DNA from: Lysinibacillus_B sp042920265
Lineage (GTDB): Bacteria; Bacillota; Bacilli; Bacillales_A; Planococcaceae
NCBI RefSeq assembly: GCF_042920265.1
Contig: NZ_JBDQZI010000004.1
Location: forward strand, 248,001-312,000
Length of the DNA: 64,000 bases
Reading direction: 5' to 3'
In this document: positions 46,764 to 54,365 of the stretch, in pieces
Layout: every line of letters begins with the position of its first letter
Numbering within the stretch: position 1 is the first letter of the stretch
Translations under genes and position numbers: made by a program
The notes under the pieces: generated by a model
Told to the model about the DNA's origin: nothing
The model's input: only the letters and a program-made list of their open reading frames with translations
Database searches by the model: none

Positions 46764-47219
46764 TCATTTCATAAAAACTAGCCAATGTGTTTTGCTGCGC
46801 TTATTCCCAAACAACGGTTTTTTATTGAAACATTTCAGTATATCTTTTAGAGATATTTGCTCCTCGTTCCATTTGAATATTAAAGTGCCGTTCGTTTTTA
46901 AAACCCGCATACATTCTGCAAATCCTTTTGTGATATCCTCTTGCCAAGTATGCTCATCTAACTTTCCATATTTCTTGGCTAACCATGAATTATCACCAAC
47001 ACGTATGAGATGTGGGGGGTCAAACACAACTAAATAGAAACTTTCATTTGGAAAAGGCATGTCTCTGAAATCGCCAATAATATCTGGTTTTACAATCAAT
47101 TTGCGACCGTCACATAATTCAGTTTCTAATTCACGCTGATCCATAAAAACGGTGTCTCCATTTTCTTTATCAAACCAAAACATTTTGCTACCACAGCAGG
47201 CATCTAAGATTTTATCCAA
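46764..47219 (-). CDS. Phage SAM-dependent methyltransferase
   Basis: 151 residues. ILDACCGSKMFWFDK (SAM-binding), VVFDPPHLIRVG (DPPH, like DPPY of N6-adenine or N4-cytosine enzymes) and an FKWNEEQISLKDIL end. The TTG at 47219 after GGCGGTGG was chosen; the frame extends to 47246. A small orphan DNA methyltransferase fits best, perhaps protecting phage DNA. Confidence 0.68.
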   Translation of the reverse strand: MDKILDACCGSKMFWFDKENGDTVFMDQRELETELCDGRKLIVKPDIIGDFRDMPFPNESFYLVVFDPPHLIRVGDNSWLAKKYGKLDEHTWQEDITKGFAECMRVLKTNGTLIFKWNEEQISLKDILKCFNKKPLFGNKRSKTHWLVFMK

Positions 47220-47247
47220 AATATCCACCGCCTTTTTAAACTTCAAG

Positions 47248-47418
47248 CTAAGTATTTTTCACCAAATTCACTGCCTCATCTAAAGGCATCTTTTTTAAGT
47301 AACATTGGTAACCTAATTCAAGTGTCCATACAGTTGCTTCACTAAAAAGATAATCAGCTTGTATTTCTTCTAAAGTACGGCCACTATCTCTTTCCATCAA
47401 ATATTGTTCAATTGTCAT
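47248..47418 (-). CDS. Small early phage protein (56 aa)
   Basis: MTIEQYLMERDSGRTLEEIQ..., AAGGAGGTGAG before the ATG. Mixed alpha protein; no family known. Confidence 0.6.
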   Translation of the reverse strand: MTIEQYLMERDSGRTLEEIQADYLFSEATVWTLELGYQCYLKKMPLDEAVNLVKNT

Positions 47419-47471
47419 GCTCTCTCACCTCCTTCCAAGGTTGGCGACAAATTGTTGTTCACCCTAGACGA

Positions 47472-47486
47472 TTACCAATTTGGTAA
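47472..47486. promoter_or_regulatory. Repressor operator downstream of cro
   Basis: TTACCAATTTGGTAA, matching the four operators in the divergent promoter region. Lies just past the Cro stop. Confidence 0.6.
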
Positions 47487-47487
47487 T

Positions 47488-47703
47488 TTAAATTTCAAAA
47501 AAAAGCTCGTTAATTGAGACATTTAATATTACAGATATTTTAGCAATATCATCTGCACTCATTTTACGAATACCACTTTCTTTATAGTAGTAACCTTGAT
47601 AACCTTTATAGCCCATAATTTTCGACATTTCTTCTATTGAAATATCATTTTGACTTCTAAGTTGCTTAATTAAATCAAGGTTAACTACCATTGGTTTTTT
47701 CAT
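47488..47703 (-). CDS. Cro-like regulator
   Basis: 71 residues from the ATG after GGGGGGTG. Helix-turn-helix (ISIEEMSKIMGYKGYQGYYYKESG) and a dimer-forming tail (ISVILNVSINELFFEI). First gene of the leftward early operon, divergent from the CI-type repressor, so a lytic switch protein. Confidence 0.72.
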   Translation of the reverse strand: MKKPMVVNLDLIKQLRSQNDISIEEMSKIMGYKGYQGYYYKESGIRKMSADDIAKISVILNVSINELFFEI

Positions 47704-47722
47704 ATTAAGCACCCCCCTAGAA

Positions 47723-47822
47723 TTACCAATTCGGTAACCTTAAATACAATATATATTACCATTTAGGAAAAGTCAACAACATTTTACCTTTTTGGTAATA
47801 CTCTTTTTTACCGCTTTGGTAA
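47723..47822. promoter_or_regulatory. Divergent operator region with four TTACC-N5-GGTAA sites
   Basis: Sites at 47723-47737, 47756-47770 (one arm imperfect), 47784-47798 and 47808-47822. The second lies exactly between the -35 and -10 boxes of the lytic promoter, the fourth next to the repressor promoter (TGTTAAAAT). Arrangement typical of a lambda-like switch. Confidence 0.75.
47748..47776 (-). promoter_or_regulatory. Lytic (cro) promoter of P1
   Basis: Minus strand: TTGACT (47771-47776), 17-bp spacer, TATATT (47748-47753). Overlaps an operator. Confidence 0.7.
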
Positions 47823-47859
47823 ATGTTAAAATAGCAATATGATATGTGAGGTGTATATA

Positions 47860-48228
47860 TTGACATCACTAGGAATTAGAATTAAACACTTACGTGAAAA
47901 AAATAATATTTCTCAAATTGACTTTGCGAAAAAAATAGGTGTTTCAAACACAGTACTTTCTAGATATGAATCAGGAGATAGAAAACCTGATTATGACACT
48001 TTACAATTAATAGCTGATTTCTTTGAAGTCAGCACCGATTATCTTCTTGGTCGCACAGACACCACAGAACCTACAACAAAGTCGCAAGATGATGAAAAAG
48101 AATTTCAAGCATTTATAAATGATCCTGAACTTGGTGTTTGGTACAAAGAGTTACCAAGATCTAGTGAAGAGGAATTACGTAAGCTACGTACTATATGGGA
48201 AATGATTAAAAGTGAACAAAAAAAATGA
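47860..48228 (+). CDS. CI-type XRE repressor
   Basis: 122 residues from the TTG after GAGGTG. HTH_3 at 1-60 (ISQIDFAKKIGVSNTVLSRYESGDRKP...STDYLLGRTD). The C-terminal tail WYKELPRSSEEELRKLRTIW is strikingly like that of the second repressor at 52600-52989. No peptidase domain, so cleavage by ImmA rather than RecA is likely. Confidence 0.8.
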   Translation: MTSLGIRIKHLREKNNISQIDFAKKIGVSNTVLSRYESGDRKPDYDTLQLIADFFEVSTDYLLGRTDTTEPTTKSQDDEKEFQAFINDPELGVWYKELPRSSEEELRKLRTIWEMIKSEQKK

Positions 48229-48260
48229 GAGCATGCTAATTAGCACGTTCTTATTTTTTA
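48228..48260 (+). terminator. Terminator of the CI-type repressor gene
   Basis: AGAGCATGC / GCACGTTCT with TATTTTTT after it. Confidence 0.55.
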
Positions 48261-48318
48261 CATACACAATGTAACAATTTAACTATTATGGATAATTTAT
48301 TTTAGGAGGATTTTATTA

Positions 48319-48582
48319 ATGAAAAAATTAGCTATGGCAGTTATTGCAGGCGCTGTATTACTTGGTGGCACAGTTGGCGCTCCAGCACAAACAGATGCTG
48401 CTACAAAAACTTATAAAAACTGCACTGAGTTAAACAAGGACTATAAAGGTGGAGTCGCAAAAGATGCAAATGTAAAAAATAAAGGTGGTAAAACAAAGCA
48501 CGCCCCTTTCGTCTCAGCTGAGTTATATAAAGCAAATTCTTCAAAAGATCGGGATAAAGATGGCATTGCGTGTGAAAGATAA
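48319..48582 (+). CDS. Secreted Excalibur-domain protein (lysogenic conversion)
   Basis: 87 residues: signal peptide (1-28, cleavage near TDAA), then an Excalibur calcium-binding domain with TYKNCTELN and the DRDKDGIACE loop. AGGAGG precedes the ATG; terminator follows. Such domains are found in extracellular nucleases and wall proteins. Alone in the lysogeny region it is presumably expressed from the prophage. Confidence 0.75.
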   Translation: MKKLAMAVIAGAVLLGGTVGAPAQTDAATKTYKNCTELNKDYKGGVAKDANVKNKGGKTKHAPFVSAELYKANSSKDRDKDGIACER

Positions 48583-48634
48583 AAATTAGGCATGTTACTT
48601 ATCTATATGGTAACTGATTAAAAATGAACAAAAG

Positions 48635-48670
48635 AAATAGGCATATCATTCAGATGGCTGCCTATTTTTC
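48635..48670 (+). terminator. Terminator of the Excalibur gene
   Basis: AAATAGGCA / TGCCTATTT stem then TTC. Separates it from the restriction cargo. Confidence 0.65.
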
Positions 48671-48709
48671 AAAAAACTGCTTTATAAAATTTTTATTAAA
48701 GGTGATTAT

Positions 48710-50638
48710 ATGACAATCTTACAAATGTCCTTTGACTTAAAAACTATCGATCATTTAGGAGTAAAATTATACAACACATTTCCTCCCGTAATTGCGGAAT
48801 TAGTCTCAAATTCATATGATGCTGATGCGGAAAATGTAAAAATTTTCATTGATTATGAAAATAAATCTGCAAAAGTAGAAGATGATGGACATGGCATGAC
48901 ACTAGATGAAATTAACAATCAATTTTTAGTAATAGGTAGAAACAGACGATTATCTGAAAATAGTAGCTTTTCCAGAAAGAAAAAGAGGAAAGTTACTGGA
49001 AAAAAAGGGCTCGGAAAACTTGCTGTTTTTGGGATTACTGAAGAAATCGTTATTCACTCAGTTGCAAAAAATTTAAAGAATTCATTTTCTATGAATTATT
49101 CAGATATTAAAACAGTTGAAGATTCTACCTATTTTCCAAAAGAAATACATAAAAATATACCTGTAACTGATGAAATAGGAACTACTATCGAATTAAACAA
49201 AATTCGTCAAAAAACAATTACAGATATCCATACACTAGCGGAAGGACTCTCTTCCAGATTCCAGATTTTTGATAGTGAATTTAATGTGGAAATTATTAAT
49301 GTCAACACAGGAGAAAGTGAAACTGTGACAAATGAAACCTTTCATTCTAAAGTAGATTTTGAATTCTCATGGAACTTTCCAGAAGATTTTTCATCTGCGA
49401 TTACGTCAAGTGAAAATTTGAAATGGTTAAACGAGAAGGAAGTCACTGGAAAAATTTTAACAACCCCTACTCCTTTAAAAGAATCTCATAAAGGTATTAT
49501 TATTTATGCACGAAAAAAATTAGTACAAGAAAAAACATTTTTTAACGATCGCTCTAACGACTTTTTTAATACTTATGCAACTGGTTATTTTATAGCAGAT
49601 TTCATTGATGATAGTAACAGTGAAGATATTATTTCGACTGACCGAAAATCAATTTTATGGGATTCTAATGACGAATTAAGAAAGTTAAAAATCGCATTAG
49701 ATGAGGTAGTAAGAAATACTTCTACTTCTTGGAGAACGAAAAGAGATAGTAAGCGAAAAGATGAAATAAAAAACTGCTTACCAAAAGACTTTTATGACGA
49801 TATGACTAAAACAGATAAATCAATATTAAAAAATGTTGAAAGGCAACTTTTGACCAAACTCTCATCTGCAAATGATACTTTTCAAGCAGCTAATTTACTT
49901 CAAGCATTTAAACACCAATTTAAGTTTGAGAGCTTTAAAGATTATGTAGAAGAGATGCACGAAACAGAAATCACCATTGAAAACATGGAGAAATTAAGCT
50001 CCGATTGGGAAAAAATAGAAATAAATGAAATGGCTAAATTAGCTTTAGGTAGAGTTAAAACTATTCAAAGCTTTGAAGAATTCATAAATGGAAATGCTTC
50101 AGAAACAAAAGTTATTCAACCATTTTTAGAAAAATTCCCTTGGATTTTAGAACCGCGTATGTCTGTTTTCGATAGAGAGGTAACATTTAAAAAAATTTTA
50201 AAAGAAAATTTTCCAGATGAAGAATTACAAGAATCAAACCGAAGAATAGATTTCTTATGTTCAAATGTAAATGGTGATGTTGTAATTATTGAATTGAAAA
50301 GACCTAATATTAAGTTATCTTCTAAGGAAATCTCTCAAGCACGAAAATATGAAAGATTTTTACTAGAAAAAAGACAAAACCAAATAAAATCCATTAAAAC
50401 TTACTTAATTAGTGATAGATACGATATGGATGAAGAGGCTAAAGATATGTATGAATCTCATTTAGCTTCTGGAAAATTATTCATTAAAACCTATACCGAA
50501 CTTATCGATCAAGCTAAACAATATCATAAACACTTTATTGAAATGCAAGAAGATATAAATTCTTTGAAATCTGAAATGACTGCTGCACAAACTCAGATTC
50601 AACAAACTTTATCAGAAGTTGCTTCAACAGACAAATAA
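48710..50638 (+). CDS. GHKL ATPase fused to a PD-(D/E)XK nuclease, restriction-type
   Basis: 642 residues. GHKL motifs: IAELVSNSYDADA (Mg-binding Asn34), VEDDGHGM (58-63) and GKKGLGKLAVFG (97-108), as in MutL/MORC-like ATPases. A helical middle leads to FEEFINGNASETKVIQPFLE, opening a DUF4263-like nuclease domain with RRIDFLC (Asp near 513) and VVIIELK (E-x-K near 527-529). A C5 methyltransferase gene converges on it, so this is probably the restriction half of an ATP-dependent modification system of the MutL/MORC-linked type. AT-rich. Confidence 0.72.
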   Translation: MTILQMSFDLKTIDHLGVKLYNTFPPVIAELVSNSYDADAENVKIFIDYENKSAKVEDDGHGMTLDEINNQFLVIGRNRRLSENSSFSRKKKRKVTGKKGLGKLAVFGITEEIVIHSVAKNLKNSFSMNYSDIKTVEDSTYFPKEIHKNIPVTDEIGTTIELNKIRQKTITDIHTLAEGLSSRFQIFDSEFNVEIINVNTGESETVTNETFHSKVDFEFSWNFPEDFSSAITSSENLKWLNEKEVTGKILTTPTPLKESHKGIIIYARKKLVQEKTFFNDRSNDFFNTYATGYFIADFIDDSNSEDIISTDRKSILWDSNDELRKLKIALDEVVRNTSTSWRTKRDSKRKDEIKNCLPKDFYDDMTKTDKSILKNVERQLLTKLSSANDTFQAANLLQAFKHQFKFESFKDYVEEMHETEITIENMEKLSSDWEKIEINEMAKLALGRVKTIQSFEEFINGNASETKVIQPFLEKFPWILEPRMSVFDREVTFKKILKENFPDEELQESNRRIDFLCSNVNGDVVIIELKRPNIKLSSKEISQARKYERFLLEKRQNQIKSIKTYLISDRYDMDEEAKDMYESHLASGKLFIKTYTELIDQAKQYHKHFIEMQEDINSLKSEMTAAQTQIQQTLSEVASTDK

Positions 50639-50642
50639 TATA

Positions 50643-50680
50643 GAAAACATTCAACGAAATTAATATCGTTGAATGTTTTC
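50643..50680. terminator. Bidirectional terminator between the convergent R-M genes
   Basis: Perfect 15-bp arms GAAAACATTCAACGA / TCGTTGAATGTTTTC with T-rich exits on both sides; overlaps the methyltransferase stop. Confidence 0.85.
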
Positions 50681-51886
50681 TTTAATTATATGTGCTATCT
50701 CTTTTGCCATTAAAGGTGGTACTGCATTTCCAATTTGCTTAAACGCTGCTGATCTAGAATCTTCGAAGTAGAAGTCATCTGGAAACGACTGTATTCTAGC
50801 AGCTTCTCTTACTGTTAAAGATCTGTTTTGCTTTATATCAGGATGGATATAATAGTGACCATCTTTGGAGATATGAGCTACAATCGTGTGAGAAAGTGTA
50901 TCATATTTTACGTTTTTGTATCTGTCTAAAAATATCTCGTCGTTTTTGTGTGTTTTTAAATCTTGTGGAAGCTCATTATACTTTAATGCCTTATTTTCAT
51001 TGTTCCAAGCTTCTACAACTAATCTATAAATAGTTAAGTCTTTGTCATTATTTGGTCTTGCAATATGTTGAGTAAGGATATTCCAATTCCTTTGTCTGAT
51101 TCCACTTATTGCTTCGTTGGTATCTATAACGTATTGATTCTCTCCACTCAAAGACTCACCTGCATTAATTCTTGGCAAATCTTCAAATAGAGTTCTAATA
51201 GTTGGGGGAACTAATTCAAGATTAAATTCTGGATATTTAAACGGTAAATCTTTTTTCCAACCAATAATGATAACGCGTTCTCTAAATTGAGATACCCCAA
51301 AATCACTAGCGTTTAATATTCGGTAGCCTACCTTATAACCAGCATTACTCATATTTCTTTTGATATTCTTAAACACTTTTCCTTCCTGAGCTGTCAAAAT
51401 ACCTCTCACATTCTCAAATACAAATATCTTCGGTTGATATTTCTTTAAAAATCGGACATAGTAGCGATAAAAATAGTTTCGAGGATCATCCTTCATTTTA
51501 TTGGGGTCTCTAGCTTTACCAGCAGTTGAGTAAGCTTGACACGGTGGACCACCAACTACTAAGTCTATAGTTTCTTCACCAATTAATTCATCAATTTTTT
51601 TGAAAATCATTGGGATTGTTTTATTGCTTATTTCGGCCTCAATCACTTTATCCAAAATTTCTTTTGGAATAAAACTATACAATTCTTTTCTTGTAATATT
51701 CTGTAATAGATAATCTTTGTATATATTTAATAGATTTTGATTTTTTAAATAATAATATGCTTCTCTTGTTCTGAGAGTATTGCATGCACTTTTATCCATT
51801 TCTACGTGGGCAAGGATTTCATAATTTTCTTGTCTAAAACCTTCAGATAAACCTCCTGCACCTGCAAATAAATCAATTACTTTCAC
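50660..51886 (-). CDS. DNA C5-cytosine methyltransferase
   Basis: 408 residues. Motif I DLFAGAGGLSEGF, motif IV GGPPCQAYS (catalytic Cys), motif VI ENVRG, motif VIII QFRERV, IX RSLTVREAARIQSFP and X QIGNAVPPLMA are all present and in order; the target recognition domain is about 200-330. A GTG at 51886 with AGGAGG is preferred over the earlier GTG that overlaps this site. Protects DNA against the convergent GHKL-nuclease; target unknown. Confidence 0.9.
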   Translation of the reverse strand: MKVIDLFAGAGGLSEGFRQENYEILAHVEMDKSACNTLRTREAYYYLKNQNLLNIYKDYLLQNITRKELYSFIPKEILDKVIEAEISNKTIPMIFKKIDELIGEETIDLVVGGPPCQAYSTAGKARDPNKMKDDPRNYFYRYYVRFLKKYQPKIFVFENVRGILTAQEGKVFKNIKRNMSNAGYKVGYRILNASDFGVSQFRERVIIIGWKKDLPFKYPEFNLELVPPTIRTLFEDLPRINAGESLSGENQYVIDTNEAISGIRQRNWNILTQHIARPNNDKDLTIYRLVVEAWNNENKALKYNELPQDLKTHKNDEIFLDRYKNVKYDTLSHTIVAHISKDGHYYIHPDIKQNRSLTVREAARIQSFPDDFYFEDSRSAAFKQIGNAVPPLMAKEIAHIIKENIQRY

Positions 51887-52011
51887 CTTGCTCACCTCCT
51901 AAAAAAATTATACCAGGTTTCGTAACATAAACAACTAATTATTTCAATATCTTTAGGTTTATACTATTTTCTTCTTTTATTTTATATTCCTATCAACTAC
52001 AATATACCAAA

Positions 52012-52023
52012 GAACATTTGTTC
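52012..52023. promoter_or_regulatory. LexA/DinR-type box upstream of immA
   Basis: GAACATTTGTTC, the GAAC-N4-GTTC form of the Gram-positive SOS box, 27 bases before the immA start and just downstream of a TACAAT -10-like sequence. Confidence 0.5.
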
Positions 52024-52050
52024 TTATTTGGTATTAATGGAGTTGATTGG

Positions 52051-52554
52051 ATGACACCTAGTTGGACTTACACAGAATCTTATGTAAAGGAGTTGTATGA
52101 AGCAATTGGTATTTTCAGCCCAGAACAGCTCGATTTTCAAACGATCGCCCATCGTTTAAGTGCTAACGTGTTTTACTGGCAAGAGACAAGTCAGGCACTG
52201 TTTTTTAATAATAGAGGGTATATCATGCTCGATGAGACCCTCTCCCCTCAACAACAATGGCAAGATTTCTGTCATGAACTTGCACATGTACTATTACATA
52301 CTGGTAGCCAAAGTAGGTTACCACAATCATTTGTGGAGTATCAGGAATATAAAGCAAATCACTTTATGTATCACGCTGCCATGCCAACGTTCATGCTGCG
52401 TGAATTGCCATTACAAGATGCAACAACAAATAATGTGCGCCTAGTACAGCAACTATTTAATGTAGAACAGGATTTTGCTGAAAAAAGACTAACTACTTAT
52501 TTAGAGCGCCAGCGCGATATGCTGAATTGGAATACCTATTTTTATAGCCGCTAA
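52051..52554 (+). CDS. ImmA/IrrE-family metallopeptidase
   Basis: 167 residues from the ATG 8 bases after GGAG. HELAHVLLH (HEXXH zinc motif) and the following YQEYKANHFMYHAAMP with the third ligand region. ImmA of ICEBs1 cleaves its repressor ImmR after DNA damage. A LexA-type box lies upstream and a repressor gene follows, pointing to SOS-induced antirepression. Confidence 0.85.
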   Translation: MTPSWTYTESYVKELYEAIGIFSPEQLDFQTIAHRLSANVFYWQETSQALFFNNRGYIMLDETLSPQQQWQDFCHELAHVLLHTGSQSRLPQSFVEYQEYKANHFMYHAAMPTFMLRELPLQDATTNNVRLVQQLFNVEQDFAEKRLTTYLERQRDMLNWNTYFYSR

Positions 52555-52599
52555 TTATATTGGGGGTAACACAACATATGCATTCAGGAGGCGATAAAA

Positions 52600-52989
52600 T
52601 TGAATCTACAAAAATTATTGGTTTCACTACGTGGTGAAGAGTCTATCCCAACTGCTGCAAAACGAATGGGATTGTCCATTGAATACTATCGTAGTATCGA
52701 ACGAGGCTACTGTAAAAGAAGAGGCAATATCATAAACCCTTCCCCCACTACATTAAAGAAGATAGCAAAAGCCTATAAAGTGGATTATATGGTATTAGTT
52801 GAAGCAGCAGGGTATGAAAATGATATTAAATATAACCCTGAGCGAACAGTCATACCTTTTAGAGAATATCCAGTTATTCAGAAGTGGTATGAGTCTTTAC
52901 CAAGTGAAAATATTGACGATATCAAACGACTACATGCAATGTGGCAACTATTGAAGGGCTGTGATATAGATGTACTTCGAACAGATTAA
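52600..52989 (+). CDS. Second XRE-family repressor (ImmR-like)
   Basis: 129 residues, TTG start with GGAGG. Helix-turn-helix (ESIPTAAKRMGLSIEYYRSIERG) and C-terminal tail KWYESLPSENIDDIKRLHAMWQLL that parallels the tail of the CI-type repressor. It overlaps the integrase gene by 20 bases and probably controls it. Confidence 0.78.
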   Translation: MNLQKLLVSLRGEESIPTAAKRMGLSIEYYRSIERGYCKRRGNIINPSPTTLKKIAKAYKVDYMVLVEAAGYENDIKYNPERTVIPFREYPVIQKWYESLPSENIDDIKRLHAMWQLLKGCDIDVLRTD

Positions 52990-54130
52990 TAAAAATACAT
53001 GGCGATGTATTGCTGATGGCCCTAGACATCCTGTCACTGGAAAGAGAAAACAAATTAGCAGACGTGGAAAAACAAAAACAGAAGCTAAAAAGCGTGTAGA
53101 GGAGGCTATTGAGAAAATAAAAGGTTCTGTTGATTATAGCGAAAAAATCACCTATCAAGAATTCATGGAAGAATGGCTTAAGCTTTACCGGCTTAAAGGA
53201 AATAAAGAAACAACCGTCAAGCATCGGGAATACTGCCTTAGTTTAATGGGTAATCATTTAGGAAAATTAAAAATTGCAGAACTAACCAGCAAGCAGCTTC
53301 AAGATACACTAAACATGCTATTTGATAAAGGCACAGCCTACTATACATTAAGAGGGATTAAAAACGCATTGGACATGCTTTTTAAATATGCTTTGGAAAC
53401 GGGGCTTATAGAGAGCAATCCAACCACTCCCCTTTTTGTTCCAAAAGAAAAATCGAAACTAGTGGATGAAATTAAAGATGAAACAGCTAAACTTTACTTG
53501 GAACCGTGGGAGCTAAAGAAATTTTTAGAGCTTGCAGACGCACATCGCAATGTTTTGTATAGAACGATGATTTATGTCATTGCATTTACTGGCATGCGCC
53601 CTGGTGAAGCACTCGCATTAAAGCTTAAAGATGTAGATTTAAAGAACAAAAAAATTCACATTACAAAGACTGTTTACGCCAAAGGTAGCTTACGTGGTGA
53701 CTTTGAACTCACACCGCCAAAAACAAAAAACGCTATTCGTACAATCGATATTGATGATATCGTGATTGAAAAGATTCAGTACTTACTCGATTACAAAGAA
53801 CAAAAAGATTGGATATCATCAGAATATCTATTTGGTGATGTAGATGGGATACCGCCAACCATAAAAATATTAAATCAACATATACGAAGACTCGGCCAAA
53901 AAACAGGTATCGAGAAACAATTCCGCACATACATTTTGCGTCATACTCATATTAGTTTACTTGCAGAGGCTGGTGTGGATCTACAGTTCATTATGGGACG
54001 TGTCGGTCATAAAAACTCAAAAACAACTACACAAATTTATCTACATGTAACTGAAGGAATGCGTGAAAATGCAGCACAAAAAATGCACACAAAATTCACC
54101 GAATTACTAAGCAAAAACAAAGAAAAATAA
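52970..54130 (+). CDS. int: Prophage integrase, tyrosine recombinase
   Basis: 386 residues: AP2-like arm-binding N-terminus (KNTWRCIADGPRHP...ISRRGKTKTEAKKR), SAM-like core-binding domain (about 60-160), and catalytic domain with GMRPGEAL (Arg), ILRHTHISLL (HxxR-like), GHKNSKTTTQIYLH (Tyr). It ends about 100 bases before attR. The arm domain suits the 11-bp repeats near both ends. Confidence 0.9.
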   Translation: MYFEQINKNTWRCIADGPRHPVTGKRKQISRRGKTKTEAKKRVEEAIEKIKGSVDYSEKITYQEFMEEWLKLYRLKGNKETTVKHREYCLSLMGNHLGKLKIAELTSKQLQDTLNMLFDKGTAYYTLRGIKNALDMLFKYALETGLIESNPTTPLFVPKEKSKLVDEIKDETAKLYLEPWELKKFLELADAHRNVLYRTMIYVIAFTGMRPGEALALKLKDVDLKNKKIHITKTVYAKGSLRGDFELTPPKTKNAIRTIDIDDIVIEKIQYLLDYKEQKDWISSEYLFGDVDGIPPTIKILNQHIRRLGQKTGIEKQFRTYILRHTHISLLAEAGVDLQFIMGRVGHKNSKTTTQIYLHVTEGMRENAAQKMHTKFTELLSKNKEK

Positions 54131-54256
54131 TAGCAAGGGGAAATGTTGCCTTTTTGTTGCTTTTCGCATCCAAAGACGACATTTCTCCCCTTCTAATCGT
54201 TGATATATCAAGGCTTTTGTAAAATATGAGCGCTTATATTCTTCATAAGCGTTCAT
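54107..54256 (-). CDS. Hybrid ORF created at attR from the bacilliredoxin start
   Basis: The copied promoter, ribosome site and first codons of bacilliredoxin (MNAYEE) continue into phage sequence for 43 more codons (YKRSYFTKALIYQRLEGEK...) to a TAG inside the integrase 3' end. Expression is likely because promoter and GAAGG site are intact; a function is not implied. Confidence 0.45.
   Translation of the reverse strand: MNAYEEYKRSYFTKALIYQRLEGEKCRLWMRKATKRQHFPLLLFFFVFA
54144..54165. promoter_or_regulatory. Integrase arm-type direct repeats, right side
   Basis: TGTTGCCTTTT and TGTTGCTTTTC, 11-bp period, same orientation as the left pair at 17534-17557. Confidence 0.5.
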
Positions 54257-54365
54257 ACTTTCGCCTTCTTTCATATTTATTCGCAAATGCTATTATAACA
54301 GGCTTTTTCCTACTTGTACAAAGATTGGATTCTCATATTTATTCGGATAGTTTCAGATTTTTTGT
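54237..54365. repeat. Right copy of the 129-bp prophage attachment repeat (attR)
   Basis: Identical to 17409-17537. Past its right end, similarity to the P1 left end continues at about 70% for 45 bases, indicating that a related phage end (P2) lies there. Confidence 0.85.

Larger units (their letters stand above)
17409..54365. mobile_element. Prophage P1, HK97-type siphophage, about 36.8 kb
   Basis: Bounded by the 129-bp direct repeats. It contains every expected module: integrase, ImmA and repressors, Cro, replication initiator, late control, terminases, portal, protease, capsid, head-tail joining, tail tube, chaperones, tape measure, tail tip, fibre, holin and amidase. No structural gene is visibly broken, so it is probably inducible, though that is inference. 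AT-rich cargo genes interrupt the core at three places. Confidence 0.85.

Noticed and set aside
46603..47037. Plus-strand ORF opposite the phage methyltransferase
   Set aside because: Shadow of the minus-strand methyltransferase, which carries recognisable SAM and DPPH motifs.
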